From: Panax quinquefolius
Taxonomy: Eukaryota > Streptophyta > Magnoliopsida > Apiales > Araliaceae
Assembly: GCA_020205615.1 (NCBI GenBank)
Contig: CM035167.1
Coordinates: 63,119,436-63,183,435, forward strand
Length of the DNA: 64,000 nt
Direction of reading: 5' to 3'
In this document: positions 1-12,080 of the stretch, in pieces
Layout: every line of letters starts with the position of its first letter
Numbering within the stretch: the stretch's first letter is position 1
Notes under the pieces: model-generated
The model's input: the letters and a program-made list of their open reading frames with translations, nothing else
What the model was told of the DNA's origin: nothing
Databases searched by the model: none
Program-made: the position numbers and the translations under genes

Positions 1-560
1 TCTTCTATCCTCTTCTGCATCTGATTGCACTCCTCGTTGCTCAGTTGTACTCCACTAACCCGCTCCACTATGGTAGGTTGGGTTTCCATGGAAAATAACA
101 TCTCCACTGCTTCCTCCGGTAACTTAACCTCTAACTCCATTCTTGCCATCGCTGTTACCAACTCATTCTGAGTCGTTAACATTGATAGTTTCTCTCTACC
201 CTTCCTACTTAGCGCATCGGCTACTACATTTTCTTTTCCCGGATGATATAAAATATCACAGTCATAATCTTTTATTAACTCTAACCACCTTCTCTGTCTC
301 ATGTTCAACTCCTTCTGTGTGAAGATATATTTTAGACTTTTGTGGTCCGTATATATCTCACACTTCTCACCATAAAGATAATGTCTCCATATCTTTAGGG
401 CAACCCAGGTCATGAGTAGGATACACCTTCTCATAATCCTTCAATTGACGTGACGCATACGCAATAACCTTGCCATGCTACATAAGAACGCAACCCAGTC
501 CTTTTTGCGAAGCATCGCTATACACTACAAAATTTCCTATATCGTCTGGTAAGGACAATA
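1..560 (-). pseudogene. E1 pol fragment: RNase H and start of integrase region (broken)
   Basis: The reverse-complement translation shows a Gypsy RNase H: VYSDASQKGLGCVLM, then [11 protein letters not shown], then [20 protein letters not shown], ending in [16 protein letters not shown]. RNase H removes template RNA during reverse transcription. The frame is damaged. An in-frame TAG replaces the Gln codon in the CVLMQHGK motif near 480, and about eight codons are missing between THDL and the KDMETLSL segment near 400. Sequence left of about 200 is the linker toward integrase. The fragment is contiguous with the RT remnant at 2411 once the solo LTR at 561-2405 is removed. Confidence 0.85.
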
Positions 561-2405
561 TGAAAGTAGTATGCACACAAGCCAATCATGTTTGATGATA
601 AAGCATATACTTTGTAACAATCTTATTCATTTATTAATAAAAAGTATTAATTTATTAAAGGCTTTTAATTATCTACATGATGCTGTTTTATAATATGTGA
701 TAAACCCATAGTTTTAAGCAATGCTTTTAGAATAATGATGATGATCATTCTAATGAGATCTAAATTCTTAGAAAGCTTAAAACTAAAATAGTTCCCAATC
801 ATTGGATTACTAAATTGGGGATTAGTGAATCCGGATAGATTGGTACATACGCTGCTTGCTCATCTCATGGATGAGGATGATTGATCTCATGATCATTTGT
901 GTGGAGACACTAAAGCAAGTATGTAGGTGCTTATTAGAGAATAAGTTCATTTGAGCGTGGCTCGCTAAGGAATACCTAATGGAGTTTTACTTACTCTGTC
1001 AATAGGAATTCTGTAGTGATAGTAGTACAAGTGATCCTTGGACTTGAGATCATCATAGTATCTTGTGTATGATGAGTTATACTTTGACTTATTCCTTAAG
1101 ACCCTTAGGGTATATCAAAGGGTATGCTTGGGTACAATAAGTTGTACATGGAGATAATGTATGATCAATAAAGAATCTACCACTTTATTAAAAGAAGAGA
1201 AATGTCCTATATGATTCGATAAATGACAACCCAAAGTAGTCCTTGGTTAAGGCGTAATGAAATTAGAAAGGAGTTTCTAATTTGCATTATTTGAGTTGTG
1301 CATTTAAGGATCGAAATACATATAATTAAATAAAATAAGACTTGACAAAGAATTCCATGTCTTATATTTAATTGGGACATTGTATGGTGGAAGGATTGAA
1401 TTGTATGCGGTAACTATTTACTCAAAGGTTCTTTAATGATTAATGTTGAAATCTATATTATCCGGAAAGTCGTTGATCGCTAGGAGGCTTATCCCTATTG
1501 TAGAATAAATATTATTTATTTAAATAAATTAATTGTTTAATTTATTTATTTAAATAAGATTAGAATTGTTCTAATTGATTTATTCACAACCGGATTAATA
1601 TGGAGAACCTAAAGGGTCACACCATAAAAGGAAGAATAATTATTTAAGAAGTTAATGGCATAATCATAATAATATGTTAAGTATATTTAATTTAATCTAT
1701 GGTGATAGAATAAATTAAATAGCTTAATATTTAATATTTTAGAAATATTAAATATAAATTAATAAGAGGAGTCTTATTAATATTATTACAATTATTATTA
1801 TTTTAATTTCTAAAAGAGTTTAGGAATTAATTTAATATAAGTACTCTCATTTATTTCTAATTGGATTAGGAAGAAAAATTAGTTAAAGGAGTTTAATTAA
1901 TTATCCCTAATAAGATTAGGGAGCTCCTTTAATTAAAAGGGTTTAATTAAATAATACCTTATTTTAATAGGGTTACTTGATATCTTTATAAGAGGAGTCT
2001 TATATCAGATATCTAGACGACACAATTCCAAAAGTTGGAAAGTACGCTCTTTTTCTATAAAGATAGAAAAACTAGGGTTTAGTCAACCACTCATCTTCTT
2101 AAATCCTTCTTCTTCCTTGGTGGATCACCTCTAGAGGCCAAACACTTGGGTGGCTAACGTTGATCAAAAGAAGGAACCAAACCCGGTGGATTCAAGTTGA
2201 CGCGCGAAAAGGATTGGAGGTGAACTTGTACGAGGAAGCTCGATCTTCAAGGGTATGATTTTATTCTTTATCTTTTCGTTTAATTAATAATTGTGCATAA
2301 AGGGTGATCCGGGTATATGGTTTGTAAAATTTTTAAACTCTGATTTTACACGTTTCCGCTTATTTTTGCAATTTGATTGCGTTCATGAATATTACAAACC
2401 TAACA
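561..2405 (+). mobile_element. Copia-like solo LTR, 1845 bp, TSD CAATA
   Basis: This block begins TGAAAGTAGT and ends CCTAACA, and is flanked by CAATA at 556-560 and 2406-2410. Removing it and one CAATA rejoins the RNase H coding sequence (codons for APVLSLPDD). There is no internal region, PBS or coding sequence, so it is a solo LTR left by LTR-LTR recombination. The plus orientation and Copia (SIRE/Angela-like) assignment rest on the 3' end style (TTTCCGCTT then GCAATTTGATTGCG) and are tentative. The interior is AT-rich, with a TATA-like TTTATAAGAG near 1985. Confidence 0.75.
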
Positions 2406-2410
2406 CAATA

Positions 2411-4026
2411 CAGGTGCCTCACTTAACCTCTTCTTCAGCTCTTGAAAACTGTTCTCACATTTTTCAGTCCACACATACTTCACCAACTTTCTTGTCGATT
2501 TGTTAACGGAGTAGATATTTTAGAAAAGTCCGGAATGAACCTTCTATAGTATCCCGCTAACCCCAGAAAACTCTGAACCTCAGTTGGCATTTTCGGTTGC
2601 TCCCATCGTTAATTGCTTCTACTTTTGCCGGATCTACAGAAATGTCATCCTTATCAATAACATGCCCTAGAAACTGCACCCTCTCAAGCCAAAATTCACA
2701 CTTTGTGAATTTCATGATACAACTTCTCCTTCCGTAGTGTCTCCAACACTATTCTTAAATGTTTACGAATGATCTTATGGCGCCTTTGAATAGACTAGAA
2801 TATCATCAATGAACACTACGACAAACTTGTCCAAATATTATTTGAACACTGTTCATCATATCCATAAATGCTATTGGGCGATTAGTCAATAAAAACGACA
2901 TTACCGTAAACTCGTAATGACCATAACGAGTTCGAACGACGCAAATCTTAGGTACATCTTCCTTCCTCACCTTTAACTGATGATACCCAATGCGCAAATC
3001 TATCTTAGAAAAATACTTTGCCCCTTTCAACTGATCAAATAGATCATCGATCCAGGGAAAAGGGTATTTATTCTTAATCATTAACTTGTTCAACTCTCGA
3101 TAGTCGATATAAAGCCTTAACGACCCATCCTTCTTCTTTACAAACAACACTGGTGCTCCCCAAGAAGACACACTCGGTTGAATGTACTTCCTATCTAATA
3201 GTTCTTGTAATTGAATCATTAACTCCTTCATTTTGACTTGCTCCATTCGATATGGTGCCTTTGAAACTGATGTCATTCCCGGTAACAGATCAATTATAAA
3301 CTCCACCTCCCTGTCCGGTGGAATGCCCGGTAACTCCTCTGGAAATACATCCGCGAACTCTTGCACAATAGGTATCTGATCCAAGGATGTTCCCACTCTT
3401 TGGGTATCCACAACATGGCACATATAACCTACACACCCTTTTCTCAACATCTTCCTATCTTGTGTCATAGACAGACAACAAGAATGTCTCGGTGATTTAC
3501 TACCGAAGAACACTACCTTGATTTTCTTAGAAAGCCGAAGGTTTACACTTTTCCTATGGCAATCTATAATTTCCTTATGGTTAACCAACCAATCCATACC
3601 AAGAATTACGTCGAATTCTTTTAGCCTTATCGGTACCAAATCTACTGATAACTTATTCCCTCTAATTTCTACGCAACAATCCTTATGAATATGTTCAATG
3701 GGGATTATCTCTTCGTTTGCTACCTTAACATCTAAAGGTATAGGTAACTTCTCCGGGATTAAACCTAATCGATTAGCAAATTCAAATGCTATAAAAGAAC
3801 AAGTAGCACCCGAGTCAAATAGCACATAAGCATTTATCTCATTGACCGGAATGATACCTGCTACCACATTTGTTGATGCAACCGTATCTTGAACAGTCAT
3901 ATTAAACGTACGAGCTGAGGGTCTACCCACTGATGGTGTTGGTCCAGTAATGGCTAATTTACCACTACCAGAACTCTTATTCCCCTCTAAACCCTTCTTC
4001 GAGCAATTTCTTGCCATGTGGTCCAT
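2411..4026 (-). pseudogene. E1 protease and reverse transcriptase (broken)
   Basis: An open frame of 406 residues (4026 to 2806) begins in a Gag zinc knuckle (DHMARNC), then has the retroviral-type aspartic protease active site LFDSGAT (catalytic Asp about residue 71) and the flap-region motif [10 protein letters not shown] follows: [37 protein letters not shown] and YFSKIDL (motif A Asp). The frame ends after FMDMMN because of a frameshift. The FIDD catalytic box lies in another frame near 2805-2835. From 2800 to 2411 the thumb and connection are heavily decayed with several stops. The start given by the open frame is not the true start; the protein was a Gag-Pol polyprotein. Confidence 0.9.
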
Positions 4027-4407
4027 TGAACCACAGATAAAACACCCCTAGTTCTTCTTAGGGTTAGGACAGTTGGGTGACAATTGCCCCTCCTGCTCAC
4101 AGTTGTAGCATACTACTTTCCCTTTTAAACAGACTCCCATGTGAGATTTTTCGCATGTCTTACATGCTTCCGTCCTCCGTTTAGGATCTCCCTGCTTTAC
4201 CCCGGTATTCCCAGGGTTAAAACTCTTCCTCTTTGGTGAATTCATTGCTCTCATTGCAACTTCAAATTTTATTATACCTCTTTCTAACTTAATCTTAATA
4301 TTCCGCTCTTTGTGGTACTGAGACAAGGCCTCACCACCACCTTCAGCTATTATCGCCTTTTCCAGAATAGTCCCGTAGGAAGCACTCTGGAAAACCGATA
4401 TCGTACT
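4027..4407 (-). pseudogene. E1 gag C-terminal half with zinc knuckles (broken)
   Basis: The translation carries a basic stretch (NSPKRKSFNPGNTG), a knuckle-like CKTCEKSHMGVC, and a second knuckle CYNCEQEGQLSPNC in which the zinc-binding His is replaced by Gln. The third knuckle ([14 protein letters not shown]) is cut off from the first two by a single TAG near 4048. The homologous codon in family B gag at 25200 encodes Gln, so this looks like one CAG to TAG change. Gag packages element RNA in cytoplasmic particles. The segment ends at the family A solo LTR and resumes at 7028. Confidence 0.85.
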
Positions 4408-4963
4408 GTAGATGTGACGCCCCCAAAATAGGTATACATCACCCATTCTGAGTTGTCAATACATGGTACAGAAACAACTACAACTTTATTATTACAACAG
4501 TAAAACTGTGAGTTTGAATACAAATATTATCTTCTAGACAATATCTATACTCAAATAAATCCTCATCACATTTATTGATACATTATTTCACAAAAAATGG
4601 TGAGGACTACTAAACAACTCTCTCTAGAACCTTCATTCCATACCCCACTGTACTCGCTATATTCTCGCCTCCGAGAAGAAAAATGGAACAAAAAGGAAAA
4701 GGGTGAGCTCAACTAGCCCGAAGAAGAATATTATGACTAAGATAATATACAACAAATTATCGTTAGTCTTCAACAGGAAAAATCTAATAGAATACAATAG
4801 ACAACAAGTTTTAAATCAATATTCATAGTGAAAATAATAATTCATTAGAAGAGTTAAGTAGAGAATGCAAACTACTATCTTCTATGTATGAATTTAAAAG
4901 TTCATCGCTCATCTTTTATCCTCGTAATATCAATCAATATATATCTAGAATCAAATATTCACT

Positions 4964-5090
4964 GATTTGCACTCTGGGCCAAAGATATTCATCAGTTGGT
5001 CATGTTCATCTAAACACCTGTTCATCTTTGCACTACGGGCCAAAGATATTCATCAGAAATCATTCATCTTTGCACTACAGGCCAAAGATA
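4964..5090 (-). repeat. LTR hairpin array (3 units) in the family A solo LTR
   Basis: Three units share a 7-bp inverted repeat, ATCTTTG and CAAAGAT, around a 10-nt loop. In RNA sense the loops are GCCTGTAGTG (5082-5073), GCCCGTAGTG (5040-5031) and a variant near 4975. The arms are at 5024-5030/5041-5047 and 5066-5072/5083-5089. The array lies downstream of the TATA box and so is expected to be transcribed. Confidence 0.8.
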
Positions 5091-5667
5091 TTCAATAATA
5101 TCATCATTTAAGACTGAGGATGATGAAAAATATTTTTGAAGAAACGAATCCAGTGAAACAAAATGACAAGGATTAAGGATTCGTACTTTATTTTATCCAT
5201 GTCCAAAAATACCTCAAAAATAATCATAGTGGTGTAAAATTCAAGAATGATCAAAACATGGATACAATCAAAGCTAGTATCCATAATAGATATTTTGGAC
5301 AAAAACAAAAATTTAACTTTTCTGTGAATAGTGCCGTATTCGTGAATAGTATCGTATACGTGAATAATGCCGTATACGTGAATAGTAACCCCGACACCAA
5401 AAAGTTCTAAATTTGATAAAAAAATTCAGATTAATATTTTAGCATAATGATATTGAAGAAATAATATCATTTACAAAAGAAAATAACATCTCTTACCTCG
5501 AAAGATCAATACTTATAGCTGAAACACCGTATATAGGCTATGACTTGAACTTGCACCGTATAGCAATACTCAAAATATACTCAAAATACTCACAAGAATA
5601 CGCTCGATAATATAGAAAGAGAAAACTTTAGTTTCTGGTGTGATTTTTAATTCTAACCTAAGCACCC

Positions 5668-5675
5668 TATTTATA
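5668..5675 (-). promoter_or_regulatory. LTR TATA box
   Basis: TATAAATA on the minus strand, at the same place relative to the hairpin array as in the other family A LTRs. It should define the U3/R transition about 30 bp downstream. Confidence 0.65.
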
Positions 5676-7022
5676 GGAAAATACGTAGAACACCAAAGCA
5701 GAAAATTTAATATAATATTAATATATAAATTAAATTTTCCTACGCCAACCATCCAAGAACTGAATTCAGCTCATTCAACACACATGTGTAACACACCATA
5801 ATGAAAAAAATGTTTTTGTTATTTAAAATATTTTAAACTTCCAAAAATCAATTATATCGGAGCTTCGAAACTTCAATAATTCACAATAAATAGCCCTTTT
5901 GTCAGAAAATTCAAAACTCGCGAGTTTTTATAGGAAATTCAATTCTCTACAACTTTACAGAAAAAAGGTTTTTCAAATTCCTAACAGAAATTGAAAGAAA
6001 TCCACAAACCAGGATTTTACATGTGCTATAATCAAATTTTAGTCAAGAAATAGGGTCCACCGACACATAAAACATGCTTTAAATATTTTTGGTAACAAAA
6101 ATACTCCTCCTCCACATATACTCATATATCCCACATTCATCGTAAAAATATCATCATTATTATATTATTAAAATATAATAATATATTTAAATGAATTATT
6201 TTATCAAAAAGATAAAATTTCAATTTTCAACAATTGTCATGAGAAAATTTTCTCCATCTATATCCACATAAAATCAATATTTTCCTCATCATATGAATCA
6301 ATAATTAATTATTCACAAATAATATTACAGTAATCACAATATATGACAACCTGTGCAGTTCACAGGATAGAGGGGCTTTCAATAAGAATTTCTCCTTCAT
6401 GGCGCCGCAATTAGGTGACCAAACCTCTCCTTAGATAGAACTTTCTAGACATTGCCAATAATGTTATCTAATAATATTATTAGGATAATATGAATTATTG
6501 CTTATCGATAATGAAAAATATTGTGTAATGACAATTATTGAAACGACAAAATAATATAAAATATCAACGCATCAATTATTAAATCAATAAAATATTGAGC
6601 AGTAATTATCGTAACCATTATTGAGTAGTGCCTTCGTAAGAATCAATAATTGGTGCAATCTGGTAATGCTTCTTGTGTTTTAACCACCGAGAGTATTTTT
6701 AATAAAGATACTTCAGTAACAACTACACCAAGTTATTTTTAAACAACTTATATTTGTCGTTTTCTTCATCCAATCGCTTCAGTTATGGGGCCCCATAAAA
6801 GGCTGGCAGTCGCATCACGAATATTCCCAAATGACAAGAAGAATATTCCACGACCAAACGAATATTCCAAATAATAATGAATATTTTATAACCACTTGCT
6901 TATTTTGAAATATTTGCGTGATTTTACCCATAACTATCCACATTAATCAAATCAACCCTTACTATTTCAACATAATAAATAGAGAAAATTAAATTTCATT
7001 AATAATAAGTTGGGGTCTTACA

Positions 7023-7244
7023 GTAGAGCTAGGGTTTTAAGCCCTGCTCAAATCTGCTCGCCTTTCTCTCCTCTGTATCCACCTGATGTGGAGTAAATCT
7101 TACCAATTCGTTAAACTTGGCGGCATATTGGGGAACTATCATATCCCCATGCTTAAGTTCTAGGAACTTAATTTCCATCCTACCCTGCACGCTAGTAGGG
7201 AAATAGTTCTCATATTTCTGATTTGCCAGAATCGACACTATATC
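7023..7244 (-). pseudogene. E1 gag core fragment
   Basis: Sixty-nine codons read KYENYFPTSVQGRMEIKFLE, then QYAAKFNELVRFTPHQVDTEERKASRFEQGLKP. This matches the Retrotrans_gag core of family B (FNELARFAPHQVDTEARKARRFENGLK). It is the middle of Gag. The N-terminal part of the core has been lost in a deletion that fuses this segment directly to the accessory ORF upstream near 7245. The left end is cut by the family A solo LTR and continues at 4407. Confidence 0.85.
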
Positions 7245-7844
7245 TCAGCTTATGGTATGTCGAGTCTGCCCGGACTCAATAGAATAACAAGCAATTTTCA
7301 GGTTGAAATCCTCATGAGCGCATTCATGGATGTATGACATCCTAGTTATTTTCTCGTCTTTCTCAATCAGTTTCTTTTGTAGCTCAAGGACCTCATCCTT
7401 ATAGTTACAAGCCTTATCAGTCATAAGCACTTTCTCATCGTGCTTTGACTCAAAGTCTGCCTCTGCAGATTCTTTCGCCTCATATAAGGCAGTTATTTCC
7501 TCAATCTGTGCCTCTACCACAGTGCGCAAATGCACATTCCTATCCAATACTGCTAGATACATTGCTCTAGTTGCATCCGAAGATATTAGCTCCTGAGTAG
7601 GTAACACCGTGTTAATCAATGTCACCTCCATCTCCTCCTCCACGTCTAGCATCTCGTTAAGGTATGATGTTAATCCCATGGTCTCCTTAGAGTATTCCTC
7701 CTCAGATATGTACTCCTCAATGTCTGAGTCGTCTAGTACAACTATCGGTACCTCTGCCACTGGCATTGGTACAACCTCAACTTAGTTAACTGAGTCCTCA
7801 CTTATCATTTCCACATTTCTAAACATCAAGCTATCGGTTGACAT
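7245..7844 (-). pseudogene. E1 accessory ORF upstream of gag (acidic and coiled-coil)
   Basis: Reading from an ATG at 7844 gives MSTDSLMFRNVEMISEDSVN, one TAA stop near 7785, then VEVVPMPVAEVPIVVLDDSD and a long open stretch. The N-terminal part is strongly acidic (DDSDIEEYISEEEYSKE). The rest has heptad-like runs rich in Glu, Leu and Lys (EAQIEEITALYEAKESAEAD; VLELQKKLIEKDEKI) typical of a coiled coil. The product is not a known retroelement enzyme. The segment PMPVAEVP recurs in the family B ORF at 26708-27390, which occupies the same place between PBS and gag. In E1 its 3' end and the start of gag have been deleted. The function is unknown. Confidence 0.6.
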
Positions 7845-8070
7845 CTACAAACACATAACACGTTGATTAGTACATAATACACAATAGTATAAGCATAAAT
7901 CACATTTAATATCTTTAAGATTAATTTTCATCTTTTAATCCTTTCGATACTGAGATATCCCAATATCTTTTTAATTCAATGGACTTGACTTTCATTCCTC
8001 GGACTTTACCTTCCTTACGAGGTTATTAGCCTAAGGTTTCCCCCCCCACCCCTTAAATTTTATAACCTAA

Positions 8071-8083
8071 GGCTTTGATACCA
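8071..8083 (-). other. E1 primer-binding site (initiator Met tRNA type)
   Basis: On the minus strand TGGTATCAAAGCC lies three bases after the 5' LTR end. It resembles the initiator-Met PBS TGGTATCAGAGC used by many plant LTR elements and fixes E1's orientation and its LTR boundary at 8087. Confidence 0.8.
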
Positions 8084-8086
8084 ACC

Positions 8087-10367
8087 TGTGACGCCCCCAA
8101 ATTCGGGTATCTTCCAACCCGACAGATGGTGTTCCACTGCACTAACATCCATACAATCATTCCATTGAAATATAATAAAATGAAAGTAATTACTATCTTC
8201 TTATTATAATCAAAGTATAATCCTTCCCAGGTTCATAAACTGGTTTCATCGTTTATTGTTCATAATGTATAATACATACAAACTTACTAAACTATTACAC
8301 AATGCCTAAACATCCATCTTAGCTTTGCCCTTATATCTCTTGGCATTCACAGTACGTTTATCTTTAACTGCAGTTATATAATTCACACAAGAAGTGAGTA
8401 TGACAGCTCAGCAAGTTTAATCAAGGATAGCAGGAATACCACATTCATGAATTATATAACAATTCCAACATAACTGAACAATAGTTATGAAGTATCATGA
8501 ATCAATTATACTCTAACAGTTCATAACATCAATTCCCAAAGTATAGAATAGATTAGGAATTCTGAACCGGTCAATAGACCATGAACAGTCAATTTCAGTT
8601 TCCATATTTGAAAAGGAGTCCACAAAGACTAAGGTCGTTTCGTAAAAGTATAACTTACGAGCACTTCTAGGTGATCGACTATAGTACTCTATGTTGATCA
8701 ACAATCATTCATTAAACATATTTACGTTTAATATTTTTGGCAACTTCATGCGTGCCCATCGAATAATCGATGAAAAATACTTTTGTTTGTTCATAGACAA
8801 ACCTTACCTTCACGTCCGTACCAATTACTTGGCATAGGATAGCGTTAACATTTCTATAAAGAATGATATGAATAATAATCAATCTATATATTACGAATAG
8901 TCTAGCCGAGTTAAAATCTGGCATCGACCTTTTCTGTAAAACAAGTCTTGCAATTCAGTTCAATGCATCACATAAAACTTGGCTAACATGGAAGTTAGAC
9001 AAGCGTTAATAAAAATTTCCTTTCAGCGTCTTCAAATAAGTAACTCGACTGACCACAGCCTTTACAGAATCTACATGATATATTCACATAGTACACTGTA
9101 ATTAGTCATCAAACAACTATTCACATTGTTCCTACAAGCTTCTTTCTTTTCTATGTCTTTGTTAACTTAATATCTTCATTAAAGTCAACATGACTTATTA
9201 CCCTTCGTCCCGGTTTATCACTCAACTGACGTTTATTAACCGGACTCAAACATCGTTAATAAGGTACCAAATTTGTTCATCGTACATATCTTGTTAACAT
9301 GCATTACATTCCTAGGTTTCATACCATATACCTTAGTATAGGAAATATAGGATTAGTCTTAATACATTCATTGAGTATATAAACTCAACTCAGGTAGGTC
9401 TCGAAATAACTGAAGTTTAAAACCTACTTTACTATCAAAAGCCCTGAACTCGCGCCGCGGCATGACATCATAAGCATTCTAGTAACGCTGCGGTGCCACT
9501 CTCTAGAGGTTTTGCGGACTATTGTATTTGGCATGAGTCCATGAACAAACGCTTCATACTACGTACGAGTCTCCAGACCTTTTTATTTTTTCCATGCCAT
9601 AACTGGCGCTGTGGCGTGGCTTTTTACACTATGTGCAGCATGCCTGGAGACCTCGCATCTGATTCTCGGCTAGTTTTGAAAATCTATGTGAAATTCCCGG
9701 GGCCGTAACTTCTTCGTTATAAGCCCGATTTGGTCCGTTCAAAAGCCTACAAGTCATAAATAACATACCCTACGCGTTCATATAATAATTCGACACTTTT
9801 GAATCCTTTAACACAAAATTCACTATTAAGTTCATTTTATATACGTTCGAAAACGTTAATGAGCGTTCAATGCTCGTTTTCTTCGTTTTAAGTCGAAATC
9901 CGACGATTCTCAAACCCACAACTCTTAATCACCCTATCTCACGTGTTGACATTGAAAACCAACGTTTTCAAGTCTCACGGCAACTTTCGACTACCATTCC
10001 AGAATTTCTACGTTTTCGACGTTTAACGTCTATTTCCACAAAATTCGCCATAACTTCGTTGATAATGTTCTCTAAGCTAAATCACATGGAATACTCCATG
10101 GATTTCATAACTACATTCTAACAAAACAAGATGCACACACTAACATATTGATGGAGCTCAATCGTTTATCAACAATCGATCTCAACTATAAATATTTTCA
10201 TGGTCCAAAACTATATCAAACCTTATGATTTTTTTATAATCTCATGACTTATAGAGATTGAATCTATGTTAATTCATCTCTAAATCCTCACACAAGACAT
10301 ATACCACCCATTCTATGATTCTCTAAGATGAAAGAAAATCTAAAAGAGATGGAGATGAAAGGTAAGG
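8087..10367 (-). mobile_element. E1 5' LTR, 3' portion (split by insertion)
   Basis: This is the R/U5 side and part of U3 of E1's 5' LTR, ending on the minus strand in GGGGGCGTCACA at 8087 next to the PBS. The LTR is split at 10367 by a family A element with TSD TAAGG; the rest lies at 17208-18244, for a reconstructed length of about 3.3 kb. No coding sequence is credible here. The stretch 9480-9780 is locally more GC-rich than its surroundings and includes GGGGCCGTAACTTCTTCG, a style common in plant Gypsy LTRs. Short open frames (for example 8513-8704 and 9493-9708) match nothing I recognise. Confidence 0.8.
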
Positions 10368-11545
10368 TGTAAGACCCCAACTTTTTAATGAATAAAATCA
10401 AATTTCCATTATCTATTATTGTGAATAATAAGGTATTAATTTGATATAATAACTTTGGTTATGGGTGAAATGTGAAAATTTTGCAAAATAAGCAAGTGGT
10501 TATAAAATATTCATTTTGTCGGTGGAATATTATTTCTGTCGGGGAATATTCATACGACGGTAGATATGACCAATTATGGGCCCCATAACGGATAACTGTC
10601 CGAATGAAGAAAATGACAAAATTGAATAATGGCGTAGTTGTTACTGAATTAACACTTTGTTGGAATGCGGTGGTGGTTAAAGTAAAGTAATACGTTGTTG
10701 TTGCACAAGATTATTGAATTATTGATCCTTACGTAAGAAGGCACTACTCAATAATTGTCACGATGAGTTCTTGCTCAATATTATATTTTATTGATTTAAT
10801 AATTCACGCATTGATATTTTATATTATTGTTGTTTTAATTATCGTGAATCGCATAAAAGATCTCCTTTATCAGATCAGTAATTCAGATTATTTGGAATAA
10901 TATTATTAGATAACATTATTGGCAATGTCTCAAAAGTTCTGTCAAGGAGGGGTTTGGTCACCTAATTACGCGCCAGTAAGGAGAAATCCTTATTGGAAAG
11001 CCCCTCTTTCACAGGAGCACTGGTTGTCATAAATGTGATTCTGTAATATTATTTGTGAAGAATTAATCATTGATTCATATGATAAGGAAATATTTATTTT
11101 ATGTGGATATAAATGATGGATTTATTTATGTGGTTATAAATTAAGGAATTAATGTTGAGGTGTTTTATTAGTATTTTGTCGGATTGAAGGTATTAAAAAT
11201 CAAACCAGTATTTTTTTTAGATATATTACGGGAGTTATAATTTTTAATCCGACCGTTGGATCGTTGTAATTTTTGGATATGTTATATATATATAAGTTGA
11301 GTATATTTCCACAAATTTTGAACCATTAAAAATTAGCGTATGATTTGTTATGAATTTTAAGAGGTGGCTGATTCGGAAATCAGGTTATAAATCATTTTGG
11401 TGGAAAATTCTAGAATTGGTGGGCCCCACTCTTGGTTGGTTAAGAAATGTGCTAAGATTTTTATTCAAATGTGGTGGGTGGGAATATTAGAAGGTAAAGC
11501 CATCAAGTTGCAGGTTAAGTCTGCTTCGGTGTGCTAATATTTTCC

Positions 11546-11553
11546 TATAAATA
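11546..11553 (+). promoter_or_regulatory. LTR TATA box
   Basis: TATAAATA followed by AGAGGGCTAAG, conserved in the family A LTRs (15978, 33106, 38929 and, with a variant context, 30139 and 46038). It is the expected promoter of the element RNA. Confidence 0.7.
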
Positions 11554-12080
11554 GAGGGCTAAGTTAGAATTGAAAATCACACCAGAAACAAGTTTTCTCT
11601 CTTTCTCTCTAGATTATTGAGTATATTTTGTGAGTATTTAGATACTTTATGAGTTTCTATTAATCAGTGCAAGTTTCCTTCAGCCTTATACCGATATTCC
11701 AATCAGAAGTACTGATATTTTGAGGTAAGGGATATTATCTTCTTCTTAACTGATATTTTCTTCAATATCATTATGCCGAAATATTGGTATAAACTTTTTA
11801 TCAAATTTGGAACTTTTTGTGTCGGGGTTACTATTCACGTATATGACACTATTCACAGAAAAATGAAATTTTCTTCGTTTTGTCCAAGTTGTCTATTATG
11901 GTTACTATCTTTGATTGTATCCATGTTTTGATCATTATTTTTGAATTCTGCTTCAAAATTGGTTATTTCAGAATATTATTGAACTTGGATAAACTGTAAT
12001 ACAAATCCTTAATATTTGATCTGTTATCTCACTGGATTCGTTTTCATCATTCTCAATCCTAAATGATGATACAAATGAAT

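Larger units (their letters stand above)
4413..7022 (-). mobile_element. Family A solo LTR (2610 bp), TSD GTAGA
   Basis: On the plus strand the block runs from TGTGACGCCCCC to GGGGTCTTACA, flanked by GTAGA at 4408-4412 and 7023-7027. It is the reverse complement of the family A LTRs at 10368, 28793, 31825, 37642 and 44698 and has nearly the same length as the full ones. It contains no internal region, so it is a solo LTR. Read on the minus strand it has the AT-rich U3, a TATA box at 5675-5668, the hairpin array at 5090-4964 and the conserved U5 end. It interrupts E1 gag. Short open frames in it are chance. Confidence 0.92.

Noticed and set aside
561..2405. Small non-autonomous TRIM or DNA transposon
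   Set aside because: No internal PBS/PPT or second LTR and no terminal inverted repeat beyond TG...CA; a solo LTR with a 5-bp TSD fits better.
9493..9708. 71-codon ORF in the GC-richer part of the E1 LTR
   Set aside because: No recognisable domain, lies in U3/R of an LTR with no support as a gene.
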